Notes: a model not told the origin generated them from the letters alone. 64,000 bases of DNA from Williamsia sp. 1135 (GCF_002095395.1 NZ_MJEI01000082.1:16545-80544); one strand, 5' to 3'. Counted from the first letter of the stretch, positions 33,878-42,322 are shown. Numbers and translations are program-made.

Positions 33878-35009
33878 CGTAGAACCTGTGGGCAGGAATC
33901 GTCGTGGTTGTCGCGGCGGTCGTGAGGCGTCCGCCGGCCGAGAGGTTCACATTTCCGCCCTCCCTGGCGCGGTTGGTGGCCGCGCCGATGTGTTGGAGAG
34001 CCTGTTCGACAGGATCAGTGCCGAAGGCCTTCGCGAATCGTTGATGCAGTGCGGTGGTGCCGGAGGTTTCCAGGACGAAGCCGGTGAGGTCGCGCTCGAC
34101 CGCTGTGCGCCACTGCTCGAACTTCAGTCGGCGAATCTCGTAATCGTTCCACTTGTCAGCGAAGTTCTCGCCCGCGCACGCGGGGTTCTCCACCCAGTAT
34201 TTTCCGGCGCGGTTCTCGATGTGATCGTGCATGCGCTGCACCGCGCTGATGGTCGCATCAACGAGATCGGTCTTGCCCTGGTACGTTAGGCCTGCGAGAG
34301 TCGTGATAAGGCTGGACGGCGGTCGGTCGTCGAGGTCCTCGGCGAAGAAAATGTCGCGGTGCCGTTTGAGGATCTGGACCACCCGATGGAGCGGTGTGCG
34401 GACGCGGTGCTTAGGCACGTCGTCGACCGAACCGTAGGACTTGGCGAGCGCAACTCGTTCAGCATCGAACTGTCGGGCGCATTGGCGGCGGAACCACTCG
34501 ACGTAGGCCAATGGGTCGGACTTCTGCCAGTTTCGCAGGTTGAGATCGGTGAGTTCGATCGCGGTCGCCGATGGAGACTCGACGTCGAGGATGGCGGGCA
34601 GCACGTCCATGTGGAAGTGCTCGTAGTGGAGGCACCATGAGCGCCGACCTTCGGACACCTGGTTGGGGCTCTCGCAGGCGGCGCCGTCGTGATCGCGGTG
34701 GTATTCCGCGAGCAGTCGTCCGACCCGCTTCTTGAGCTCTTCCTGGCTGATGGACGTCTTTGCGATGTCGAGCAGGGACACCAGGTCGAGGTCATACTCA
34801 CCGGCTCGGTGAAGAGGGCGGACGACTGTGCCGAGCATGAAGCTGCCCTGGACATAGACCTGCGCGCCGGCCTGCGAAAGGTGGTCACCCAGATCTTGGT
34901 AGCAGGATTCAGCGGCCCGGAACGCCGCCTCGTTGATGTCGAGCTCAGCGATGGTGGCCCCGAGGAGCTGGGAGATCTGCTGTTCTTTGCTGTCGGCGAG
35001 GATGGTCAT
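33858..35009 (-). CDS. CD-NTase (cyclic oligonucleotide synthase) of CBASS
   Basis: 383 residues from the ATG at 35009. The nucleotidyltransferase motif QGSFMLGTVVRP (Gly55-Ser56) leads to EYDLDLVS with Asp73 and Asp75, and a third acidic residue is Asp135 in HMDVLPAIL. The C-terminus ends IPAHRFYGGQAAR, an exposed tail like those modified by CBASS conjugation enzymes. Infection would trigger synthesis of a cyclic oligonucleotide that activates the HNH-SAVED effector encoded upstream. The gap to that gene is 43 bases. Confidence 0.9.
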   Translation of the reverse strand: MTILADSKEQQISQLLGATIAELDINEAAFRAAESCYQDLGDHLSQAGAQVYVQGSFMLGTVVRPLHRAGEYDLDLVSLLDIAKTSISQEELKKRVGRLLAEYHRDHDGAACESPNQVSEGRRSWCLHYEHFHMDVLPAILDVESPSATAIELTDLNLRNWQKSDPLAYVEWFRRQCARQFDAERVALAKSYGSVDDVPKHRVRTPLHRVVQILKRHRDIFFAEDLDDRPPSSLITTLAGLTYQGKTDLVDATISAVQRMHDHIENRAGKYWVENPACAGENFADKWNDYEIRRLKFEQWRTAVERDLTGFVLETSGTTALHQRFAKAFGTDPVEQALQHIGAATNRAREGGNVNLSAGGRLTTAATTTTIPAHRFYGGQAAR

Positions 35010-35052
35010 GGCATGAGTGCTTCCGGGTGGGAGGTGATGTGGACGGGTGGGG

Positions 35053-36282
35053 TCATGAGTCTGTTTCCAACGCCAGGACGTAGGTGCCGTCGATGCGGTC
35101 GAACACGCGGAGCTGAGCGTGAGCCGCGGCCATATGGGCGCGGCCAATTTCTACCGCTGCGGCGGCAGGTACCGCGAGGACGAGACTGATCGGCTGATTG
35201 CGATGGTCCGCCTCGATGGCCGCGAGGACTTCGCGCCACGTATCGATGAGCGCCTGAAGATCCTCAGAGCTGCGCAGGATCGTGGGACTCAACGAAACAC
35301 CCTCTGCGCGGATGTCATAGCGCGGTGCGTTGCGCAACGTGCCGGGAAGCGAGTCAAGGTCGACCGGCCCGCTGATGCTCACCGTGACGAGCGGAGCACC
35401 AGAACCTGGAACTGCCGTGACACGAAACTGCAGGTTGTTGCTGCGGCCGTGGGAGTACCACCCCCAGCCGTCGCCGGTTCCGCGCCGACGGTTGTGGACG
35501 GTTACGTTTGTGACGTCGTCGAGCAACACGCCGAGCTGCACGAGAATCGGAATTCGTGCGAGCGCGAACACCGAGATGTGATCGACCTGCTTGGTCTTGA
35601 GATGGTTGCTCAGAGGCCGCAGACGCTTCCCCAGAGTGAGGGCAGCGGCCTTCCAGTACGTGGGGTCGCTGTCGTCTTCGCCATCAAGGGAGCGGAGGTC
35701 GACCTCACAGTTGCGGCTGTCGTCATGCAGGCTGAAGTCGGGGAACCGCTGGTCCTCCAACAGGGCACGGATCACGGCCTGTTTGCTGAAGTCGACTGCC
35801 TGTCCGCGCACGTCGCCGGACACACGAATGACGGTGCTCTTGGGTTTGCGTAGCAGTCCCGTCAGCTCGTGGATGTCGCGCTCGTGCTGCTCTTTGAGCG
35901 CGCGCAGCTCATCCTCGTTGTAGGTCGACCAGTGCTCGAAGGTGTCGATTACCTTGTGCTCACCCGGGCAGAGCAACATCAGGTTGTGCGGCAGTGCGCG
36001 TTGCGTCAGCGGCATCGAACTTGCGCCCCGCGGCGACCCTTTCTCGGTCGTGGCACCGATGATGTGGGCGAGCTGTCCTGTGAACACAGACTGACCGGTC
36101 GTCTCGTCGTCGGCCAGAAACTCCTTGCAAAACGTGCACCGCCCACCAGCAGCAACCCACACGCGTCTGGCGTCGAGGTCGCCGACGGTCACACGCTTCC
36201 CCCGACGGTCGAAAGCGCCAAACATCTCGACCCGATCCGTGGGGTCGGTCGTGTCTGACTCGTGCGTCGCAGTCGTGGGCAT
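35053..36282 (-). CDS. HNH-SAVED effector nuclease (Cap5-like)
   Basis: 409 residues from the ATG at 36282 (AGGA upstream); an ATG at 36303 is the alternative. The N-terminal HNH domain has the zinc-finger Cys pair CTFC (49, 52), LAHI (His73), LPHNLMLLCPGEHKVID (Asn100, Cys105, His109) and the closing helix LKEQHERDIHEL. The C-terminal 240 residues match a SAVED domain, with HISVFALARIPILVQLGVLL. SAVED binds cyclic nucleotides and assembles the nuclease, which degrades DNA. The gene is promoter-proximal in the CBASS-like operon and divergent from an AAA ATPase gene. Confidence 0.9.
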   Translation of the reverse strand: MPTTATHESDTTDPTDRVEMFGAFDRRGKRVTVGDLDARRVWVAAGGRCTFCKEFLADDETTGQSVFTGQLAHIIGATTEKGSPRGASSMPLTQRALPHNLMLLCPGEHKVIDTFEHWSTYNEDELRALKEQHERDIHELTGLLRKPKSTVIRVSGDVRGQAVDFSKQAVIRALLEDQRFPDFSLHDDSRNCEVDLRSLDGEDDSDPTYWKAAALTLGKRLRPLSNHLKTKQVDHISVFALARIPILVQLGVLLDDVTNVTVHNRRRGTGDGWGWYSHGRSNNLQFRVTAVPGSGAPLVTVSISGPVDLDSLPGTLRNAPRYDIRAEGVSLSPTILRSSEDLQALIDTWREVLAAIEADHRNQPISLVLAVPAAAAVEIGRAHMAAAHAQLRVFDRIDGTYVLALETDS

Positions 36283-36444
36283 GGGGCGGGTCCTACGAGA
36301 CATGTGCGCGTACCGGGCCGGTATTTGCGCCGCGCGGGGTGGGCCGGACCCAGGGCCCGACAGCCATGATGCTTACACGGCTGTCATTATCATACTTGCG
36401 ACCACCGACAAACTTGGGGCGCAATCGGAGATCAGTCTAGATTT

Positions 36445-36480
36445 ACCTAGAAAGACGTTCTTGTCTAGCTCATTCTAGGT
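36445..36480. promoter_or_regulatory. Inverted-repeat operator before the AAA ATPase gene
   Basis: ACCTAGAA (36445-36452) and TTCTAGGT (36473-36480) are exact reverse complements 28 bp apart, start to start. Two further CTAG tetramers (36437-36440 and 36464-36467) lie in or beside this AT-rich stretch. The ATPase ATG follows 11 bases later, so the site overlaps its promoter. Confidence 0.55.
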
Positions 36481-36491
36481 ATGCTCTCGGT

Positions 36492-37769
36492 ATGGACTCG
36501 TCGGTATACACCCCAGGAGCTGGTCACCTGCCACCCGTGCTGGCCGGCCGCGACGACCTGCTACACGCAATGACTGTGCGGCTGAACGACGTCGCCAACG
36601 TCGGACGGACTCGGTCAGAAGACGTGGTGTTCACCGGCGTGCGCGGGGTGGGCAAGACCGCCATGCTCACTGCCTACAGCGCTGCTGCTGCCGAACGGGG
36701 CTTCGAGGTAATCAGCTATCAAGCCGTGACCGGTCAGGCGGGGCTAGTGGAGTCGGTGCTGGCGCGCGCCGCACTGCGCATCGACCAAGAGGTAAAGGCC
36801 TGGGCACGAGCCCGCCGAGCCCTCGACAGGATCTCGGGTGTCTCGCTTGGCGTGGCCGGTATCAGCGCCGGGGTCAACGTCCACGAGCAAACCGCCACCG
36901 CCCGCCGAGTCCACCCCGAAGCCCTCGCGGAGGCACTCGCCACCCTCGCCGCAGAGATCCGACGCGATGCACCCACCGGCGGGGTTCTGATTACAGTCGA
37001 CGAAATGCAGGTCGCGGCGAAAAGCGACCTACCGCTTCTCGCCGCAACCCTGCACCGGCTCAATGTCGAGCACCCACAGGCTGCGGTCGCGTTCGCTGGC
37101 ACCGGGCTACCCCACGTCCCGACGGTGCTTCGTGAGGCCGGCGTCACCCACCCTGATCGCCTGTTCCTCATCGAAGAACTCGCGCCAGTGCTTCCTCCCA
37201 CCGAAGCGCGCTACGCCGTCATCGAGCCCGCCCGCCGCGCGGGGGTGTCCTGGTCAACTGAGGCCGCAGACCGAATCGTCGTATTAACCAACGGATACCC
37301 CGCACATCTGCAGCTATTCGCCGATGAGGCCTGGCGCGCCGCCCCGGGCCCCGGTTCCATCAGTGTCGATGACGTCGACGCCGGGGCCCGCCGTGCCGGC
37401 GACCGACTCGTCCGCCAATCTCTAGGACCACGCCTTAACGAACTACCGCCCCGCCAACTGGAGTACCTGACCGCGATCGCCCTGCACGGCGGAAGCGTCA
37501 CCACTCGCGTTGTCGCCGAAACTCTAGGGCGCCAGCAACGAGAACTGTCCTGGATCCGCGACGAGCTCCTGCGAGCCGGGGACGTCTACGCACCCAGTCG
37601 GGGCCGGGTGGTCATGTCCGTCCCAGCCTTCGCACCGTTCCTGCTCTCCCACTACAACGACGCACGAGACGCCAGCGACACCCCACTACTCCCCCTTGCA
37701 GCCATGCGGTCCAACGCCGCACCCGAAGCGCCGGAGCCCCTCCCCGCGCCCAACACCGACGGCGCCTGA
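36492..37769 (+). CDS. AAA ATPase
   Basis: A 425-residue protein. Walker A is GVRGVGKTA (residues 49-57), Walker B is GVLITVDEMQ (about 164-172), and a sensor-like segment AVAFAGTGLPH follows. The C-terminal part has a winged-helix look (LEYLTAIALHGGSVTTRVVAETLGRQ) and a Pro-rich tail. ATPases of this kind are frequent cargo of plasmids and islands and may bind DNA. It is divergent from the CBASS-like operon and might belong to the same defence island, but nothing proves a functional link. Confidence 0.78.
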   Translation: MDSSVYTPGAGHLPPVLAGRDDLLHAMTVRLNDVANVGRTRSEDVVFTGVRGVGKTAMLTAYSAAAAERGFEVISYQAVTGQAGLVESVLARAALRIDQEVKAWARARRALDRISGVSLGVAGISAGVNVHEQTATARRVHPEALAEALATLAAEIRRDAPTGGVLITVDEMQVAAKSDLPLLAATLHRLNVEHPQAAVAFAGTGLPHVPTVLREAGVTHPDRLFLIEELAPVLPPTEARYAVIEPARRAGVSWSTEAADRIVVLTNGYPAHLQLFADEAWRAAPGPGSISVDDVDAGARRAGDRLVRQSLGPRLNELPPRQLEYLTAIALHGGSVTTRVVAETLGRQQRELSWIRDELLRAGDVYAPSRGRVVMSVPAFAPFLLSHYNDARDASDTPLLPLAAMRSNAAPEAPEPLPAPNTDGA

Positions 37770-37894
37770 CCGGGGCACCGGACATCTCGTGGGAGCTGAG
37801 TCGCCTCGTGTAGTTCGAACAGACGGCTGACCCATCAGCACCGGCTCAGATTACGGAAATAGCAGAAGCATCGAGTCTCGTTCTCTCCTAGCGC

Positions 37895-37930
37895 AACTGG
37901 TACCGAGACGTGTTGAAGTGAGACGAGTGG
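37895..37930 (+). repeat. Imperfect direct repeat, copy 1
   Basis: It begins AACTGGTACCGAGACGTGTT and matches 38189-38224 at most positions, with the copies 294 bases apart. The related reading frames on the minus strand both end in TSRYQL/TSQYQL, so the copies may be 3' ends of duplicated short genes or recombination sites. Confidence 0.5.
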
Positions 37931-38188
37931 GGTGTGGATGTGCTCGCCCGACCCAGGACCCGGCGCTCATCAGGTCGCACGGCATGTGCGTGTACGCGGA
38001 TAACGGACGGACGGTAGGTCAGTCTGACGGGCGGCAACTTAGGATCTTCGAGCATGCCGGCTGCTGGCAGGCATACGAGCCGGACACGGATCGCTGAATC
38101 GTCGATCCGGTATGCACGCTCAACATCGCGTATGCACCTAAAGATGCAGTTAGACAAGTACTTTCATCTGTTTGCACTCGCCCTACTT

Positions 38189-38224
38189 AACTGGTACTGA
38201 GACGTGTTGGTCGAAGACGAGTCG
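38189..38224 (+). repeat. Imperfect direct repeat, copy 2
   Basis: It begins AACTGGTACTGAGACGTGTT, differing from copy 1 at one of the first 20 positions and diverging more toward the end. It lies in a stretch without confirmed genes. Confidence 0.5.
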
Positions 38225-38664
38225 GTTGCCCCTAGCGAATCGACAACTGGGAGCTGAACCGACCACAGGGAGCTTGGGGTGAGTACAGTTCGTTCGTGGG
38301 AGAGTCTCCCGCGTGAGAGGACCGGATGGTGCCGAGAATGCGTCTCAGTGGACAACTGGTGTGTAAGAGTCTCTGAAGAGCTAGTGCGGTGAATGGTCCA
38401 TGCTCAGTGAGAAGTCCGCCAACTTCAGCGTCATGTCGGGGTGCTCGCTCAGAGTGGTCGCGTGGAACGCCCGACGACCTTCTAGGGGAGTCGGGGGTTC
38501 GACGCTCCGCGCGAGCCGGTCGTCATCACGTCAACGACCGTCGCCACGTCCTTCCGGGAGATGAGTGCTGGCGCTCCTTCCCCGAACTTCCGCATGGCAT
38601 ACACCTAGTGGTTCACCACTGTTCTAGCTGTAGTGCACTCATAATTCCTGTGCCTTCACTCGGG

Positions 38665-39705
38665 TCAGAGCAGGATCCTTCGTAGGTCATCGATCACAGC
38701 GTTTGCGCCGGCGAGGTTGTAGCCGTCGAACCATGGTGCGGAGTTGACTTTGAAGGCACGCCCAGCGCTTACTGCAGACAGTGTCGACCACAATGGGTTC
38801 GAGATGAGGGCTTGTTCGACCGCGTTCCCCGCGTTGGCTTGGCCGCCTGCGCCGACGTAGTAGATGATGACGTCGCCGTCGATCAGCTGCAGGTTTTCTC
38901 TGCTCAGGCTGGTATTGACCTTGCTCGGGTCGGCGTCAGCCAAGGAGTTTGCGGTCGGGACGATCCCTGCCCCAGAAAGGATGTCGGCGTACAGGAACGT
39001 CGTTGATGCGGCGAGTGTGTTGTATGTGCGTATGTCGCCGGAAGTGTCCGAGACTCGGACCACTGATAGCCGAACCCCGTTAGGCCACGCCTGCTCCATG
39101 TCGGAACGGAGAGTGGTAACGCGTTCGTCGAGTGCACCGAAGTTCTGCGTCGCCTGGGTTGCGAGTCCGACGGTGTCGGCGACGTCGATGTATTGGTCTC
39201 TCCAGTACGTGAACGGTATCAACACGGTGGGGGCGATAGCTGACAAGTCGGTGTAGTACTTGTCCCCGATTGGTTGGCGCCCGACGATCAGGTCGGGTGT
39301 AGCTGCGGCGATCGCTTCGAGTTGTATGTCTCCGGTCGCGGTGACGCCGATGGAAGGCAGATCTTGCGCGGTGGTGCTGACCAGTGTGCGCAGTCCGCCA
39401 CCCAGGGTTCCGGTGGCCACGACCGGAGCCCTCAGTTCGTCGAGAGCTTGTAACCCGACGTATGCGTCAAGGCTCACCACCCTTTGTGGAGCTACTGGGA
39501 TTGCGACTGGCCCCATCGGTGTCTCGATGGTGCGAGTCGAGTAATCGGCGTTGTTGTTCCCGGAGTCGTTGTCGAAGGAGCAAGCGGCACCGAATAACGC
39601 TGCGAGGGAGAGGCCTGCTGCGGCCCCGAAGTGTCGGCGTGAGAGATCGTCGGTGAGGGTGCTGTCTGCGACGGCAGGTTCGTGCACGATGTTCAGCGAG
39701 GCCAT
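38665..39705 (-). CDS. Iron-siderophore ABC transporter substrate-binding lipoprotein
   Basis: 346 residues from the ATG at 39705, six bases after AAGG. The twin-arginine lipoprotein signal is DDLSRRHFGAAAG...LFGAACS. The domain starts with RTIETPMGPVAIPVAPQRVVSLD and continues with AATPDLIVGRQPIGDKYYTDLSAIAPTVLIP in the FepB/FhuD style. It would bind ferric siderophore outside the membrane. No permease or ATPase gene is present in the window, so it must rely on transporters encoded elsewhere. It follows the siderophore-interacting protein gene and shares its putative iron box. Confidence 0.85.
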   Translation of the reverse strand: MASLNIVHEPAVADSTLTDDLSRRHFGAAAGLSLAALFGAACSFDNDSGNNNADYSTRTIETPMGPVAIPVAPQRVVSLDAYVGLQALDELRAPVVATGTLGGGLRTLVSTTAQDLPSIGVTATGDIQLEAIAAATPDLIVGRQPIGDKYYTDLSAIAPTVLIPFTYWRDQYIDVADTVGLATQATQNFGALDERVTTLRSDMEQAWPNGVRLSVVRVSDTSGDIRTYNTLAASTTFLYADILSGAGIVPTANSLADADPSKVNTSLSRENLQLIDGDVIIYYVGAGGQANAGNAVEQALISNPLWSTLSAVSAGRAFKVNSAPWFDGYNLAGANAVIDDLRRILL

Positions 39706-39742
39706 GGGCATCCTTACATAGGGGTGATGTGTTTGGGGGCGT

Positions 39743-40603
39743 TCATAACCCGACTTGTTCGAGCGCGCTATCGACGACCTGTGTGAGTTCTTTACCGGAC
39801 TTGCCATCGGCAATTGCCTGCTCTCGAATCGCATCGATGTGCTGTTGGACTTGCGTGTAGCGCTGCTGCCACTGTTCTTTGTCGCGCCGCCAGTACCCTT
39901 TGATTTCGAATCTGTCGGGACCCCAAGATCGTTCGCGGTGAAAATACTTGCGGATGGACCGGGCTTCGGAGGCTTCAGTGGCTGCCCACACATATCCTGG
40001 GCCGACGGGAAGGCGACAAGCCCGTACTGCGTCAGATAGCGGAGTTACGGTGCTAGCCAGCTCTACTCGGCCTGGCTCTTGGCGATCAGTATGTAGCCAC
40101 TGATAGGAAACAGCGCCTTGGGTGGGAACGGTCTGTTCGTCAGCGTGATTCGGTACTGAGGCAATTACGAATGCCCTAGCGCCTGCCGGGAGTTGCTCGA
40201 TGGCACGGGTCAAAGCCGGCAGCCCTGTCATATCAGCGACGAGTAGCTGCCAGCGGCTGTCGACGGGCGGTTTGTACCACCCGCGCGCTTCGGAGACTTC
40301 CAGCCGGTCACCGGGTTTGGCCCCGAGTGCCCACTTCGCTGCTATCCCACCGTCGTGGACGGCGAAATCGACATCGAGGAACGGTCCCTGCGGATCGAAT
40401 GCGCGCACGGTGTAACTACGTACAACCCGTTCGGCAGCAGTACCGAAGAACAGTCTTAATCTCTCGTCAGGTACGCCGGTGCTTTCGAACTCTTCGAGCC
40501 CCGAGCCCCCGAATCGAACCCTGATCATTGCCGGTGTCACGAACATCGTGGATACTGTCACCGCATCGAATGTTCGCGGACCCGCGGAACTGACCATCGA
40601 CAC
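39743..40603 (-). CDS. Siderophore-interacting protein (FAD-dependent ferric reductase)
   Basis: A 286-residue protein with the ViuB/FAD-binding-9 layout: flavin-binding RSYTVRAFDPQGPFLDVDFAVH, then a substrate-binding SIP domain with DMTGLPALTRAIEQLPAG and the motif YVWAATEASEARSIRKYF followed by KGYWRRDK. It reduces or releases iron from imported siderophores in the cytoplasm. It is the first gene of the iron operon, with a DtxR/IdeR-like box 35 bases upstream. The C-terminal 30 residues form an extra charged helix. Confidence 0.9.
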   Translation of the reverse strand: MSMVSSAGPRTFDAVTVSTMFVTPAMIRVRFGGSGLEEFESTGVPDERLRLFFGTAAERVVRSYTVRAFDPQGPFLDVDFAVHDGGIAAKWALGAKPGDRLEVSEARGWYKPPVDSRWQLLVADMTGLPALTRAIEQLPAGARAFVIASVPNHADEQTVPTQGAVSYQWLHTDRQEPGRVELASTVTPLSDAVRACRLPVGPGYVWAATEASEARSIRKYFHRERSWGPDRFEIKGYWRRDKEQWQQRYTQVQQHIDAIREQAIADGKSGKELTQVVDSALEQVGL

Positions 40604-40638
40604 TCAGCTACTTTCTCGACTCGGACATACCCTCGATT

Positions 40639-40657
40639 TAAGCCAAGCCTACCCTTA
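40639..40657 (-). promoter_or_regulatory. DtxR/IdeR-like iron box
   Basis: On the minus strand the 19 bases read TAAGGGTAGGCTTGGCTTA and match 16 of 19 positions of the consensus TWAGGTWAGSCTWACCTWA. It lies 35 bases upstream of the siderophore-interacting protein gene and would repress the operon when iron is plentiful. Confidence 0.7.
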
Positions 40658-40834
40658 GGTTTGTGGTTCGACGGAGCCTGGGTATCAAGCGGCGACGTAT
40701 CGACCCGCTGTCGTAGATCGCGGGGGATCTCCAACGCAGAATCGCGACCGGGCTGACGGCTGCGTCGAGGGCGGCGCTAGCGCCGGTGTGACGGGGAACG
40801 ATCGCCGGGCACGCGACTACGTTGGACGCTCTAC

Positions 40835-40890
40835 TTTCGTCACTGGTGACGAAATCGGTTGCGCCACACCGGTAATATAGATTACGTCGG
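40835..40890 (+). promoter_or_regulatory. Palindromic promoter element, copy B
   Basis: The palindrome TTTCGTCACTGGTGACGAAA (40835-40854) is followed by TAATATAGATTACGTCGG 18 bases later. The spacing is exactly 10 bases shorter than in copies A and C, which keeps both parts on the same helical face. Confidence 0.7.
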
Positions 40891-40905
40891 CTAAAGGATG
40901 ATGCC

Positions 40906-41184
40906 TTGATGAGCGCTACTCTTCACCCGAGTTGGATGATCGTCGCAGGTCACCGAGTACGCAGCCTGCGCTACAACCATGTAGCGCAGATGGGGAGTAG
41001 CGGATCAGCGAGATCGCCCTGCGACAGGTCCTCGTTCTTGTCCGTCGTTTCGGTTGTGCATGCTTGTGCCGGTGAGCACGAACGTCAACTGGCCTGTAGG
41101 CGGGGCGGCCGTCGGGGCGCGGTGAGATTTCCACCCGGCACTCCTCTTGTTAGTTTGGCGGACTGGCGCGTAGTTGGACATTGA
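40906..41184 (+). CDS. Doubtful small frame after palindromic element B
   Basis: 92 codons starting at TTG/ATG, 8 bases after AAAGGA. The translation is partly ordinary (MSATLHPSWMIVAGHRVRSL) and then becomes Arg/Ala/Cys-rich, typical of noncoding GC-rich DNA. Its start lies just downstream of the palindromic promoter-like element. It may be the truncated beginning of a gene whose end was lost. Confidence 0.25.
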   Translation: MMSATLHPSWMIVAGHRVRSLRYNHVAQMGSSGSARSPCDRSSFLSVVSVVHACAGEHERQLACRRGGRRGAVRFPPGTPLVSLADWRVVGH

Positions 41185-41228
41185 GACGGCTGGGGGTCAT
41201 CGCTTCCAATTCATCCTTTTCTGGATTC

Positions 41229-41582
41229 ATGGAACGCTGTACTGTTATGCGGGTGGAGATGACGAAACACCGTGATGCGTTAGCACGGTTTGGGTATGCG
41301 TTGTCGGATGCGACGCGTACACAGATTCTGTTGAGTTTGCGGCAAGGGCCGGGCTATCCAGCGGAGTTGGCGGAGGCGATTGGGGTGTCTCGGCAAACGC
41401 TGTCCAATCATTTGGCGTGTTTGCGGGGGTGCGGTCTGGTGGTGGCGGTCCCGGAGGGGCGACGTAGCCGGTATGAACTCGCCGACCCCCGGATCGGCCA
41501 AGCGCTTGAGGACTTGCTCGGAGTTGTTCTGGCGGTTGATCCCTCGTGTTGTCCAGATTCTGGATCGAAGGATTGCTGCTGA
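41229..41582 (+). CDS. CmtR-like ArsR-family metal sensor repressor
   Basis: 117 residues from the ATG at 41229; an internal ATG at 41247 is possible. The winged-helix ArsR core is DATRTQILLSLRQGPGYPAELAEAIG with recognition helix SRQTLSNHLACLRGCGLVV. Cys64 and Cys68 in the CLRGC motif match the metal-binding helix of mycobacterial CmtR (Cd/Pb), and further cysteines lie at the C-terminus (CCPD, KDCC). It probably represses itself and the downstream CDF gene, which it overlaps by one base (TGATG). Confidence 0.88.
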   Translation: MERCTVMRVEMTKHRDALARFGYALSDATRTQILLSLRQGPGYPAELAEAIGVSRQTLSNHLACLRGCGLVVAVPEGRRSRYELADPRIGQALEDLLGVVLAVDPSCCPDSGSKDCC

Positions 41583-42322
41583 TGACTTCTGATCTGGGTA
41601 TGCCTACTCCGAAAGCCGCTGGCCGCTTGACCTCCGCGCGCCGCGGGGTGCTGTCGCGGCGGATCCGGTACTTCGTCGCGGCGACCATTACCTACAACGT
41701 CATCGAGGCTGTGATTGCGCTGGGGGAGGGCGCGCGAGTGTCTTCGACCGCGCTGATCGGTTTCGGCCTGGATTCGGTGATCGAGGTGTCCTCGGCTGCT
41801 GCGGTGGCGTGGCAGTTCGCTGGCCGAGATCCTGAAGCGCGGGAAAAGGTTGCGTTGCGCATCATCGCGTTCTCCTTCTTCGCCCTCGCTACATATGTGA
41901 CCGTCGATGCGGTCCGCGGCCTGCTCGGGGGCGACGGGGCTAGGCACTCCACCGTCGGTATCGTTTTGGCTGCAGTTAGTTTGGCGATCATGCCCGTCCT
42001 GTCGTGGGCGCAGCGCAGAGCGGGCCGGGAGCTGGGGTCACTGTCGGCGGTGGCGGATTCCAAGCAAACTCTGCTGTGCACCTACCTCTCGGCAGTGCTG
42101 CTGGTGGGGCTCATTCTCAATAGCACGCTGGGGTGGTCCTGGGCCGACCCCAGCGCCGCACTGGTCATTGCCGCCATCGCCGTGCGCGAGGGAATCAATG
42201 CCTGGAAGGGCGACAGCTGCTGCCCCCGGCCGGTAGGCCAGGCAGCGCCGACCCATAACTGCCAGTGCTGCAGCCCGGAGCCGCCGCGGAGTCGACAGTG
42301 TGAGAACCATGCCCACGATTAG
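41582..42322 (+). CDS. CDF-like cation efflux protein
   Basis: 246 residues, translationally coupled to the CmtR-like gene. About five to six membrane helices lie between residues 27 and 205, with the TM2-region motif FGLDSVIEVSSA, the cation diffusion facilitator metal site in a shorter form, and ADSKQTLLCTYLSAVLLVGL later. The Cys/His-rich C-terminus (CC...HNCQCC...HAHD) could deliver metal. It would export Cd, Pb or Zn. Confidence 0.82.
   Translation: MTSDLGMPTPKAAGRLTSARRGVLSRRIRYFVAATITYNVIEAVIALGEGARVSSTALIGFGLDSVIEVSSAAAVAWQFAGRDPEAREKVALRIIAFSFFALATYVTVDAVRGLLGGDGARHSTVGIVLAAVSLAIMPVLSWAQRRAGRELGSLSAVADSKQTLLCTYLSAVLLVGLILNSTLGWSWADPSAALVIAAIAVREGINAWKGDSCCPRPVGQAAPTHNCQCCSPEPPRSRQCENHAHD

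Larger units (their letters stand above)
37770..38664. other. Gene-poor stretch with a pair of direct repeats
   Basis: About 895 bases with no convincing complete gene. Two related repeats lie at 37895-37930 and 38189-38224. A possible broken short gene lies at 38387-38595 on the minus strand: its start, MRKFGEGAPALISRKDVATV, stops at 38482, and a plausible continuation, FHATTLSEHPDMTLKLADFS, lies in another frame. The stretch looks like a remnant of decayed mobile DNA between the defence and iron modules. Confidence 0.45.
40604..41228. other. Intergenic stretch with iron box and palindromic element B
   Basis: Apart from the iron box and the palindromic element at 40835, only one weak frame (40906-41184) is present. 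The segment marks the transition from the iron module to the metal-resistance module. Confidence 0.45.

Noticed and set aside
37895..38224. CRISPR or tracr-like repeat
   Set aside because: Only two imperfect copies about 260 bases apart, with no cas genes.
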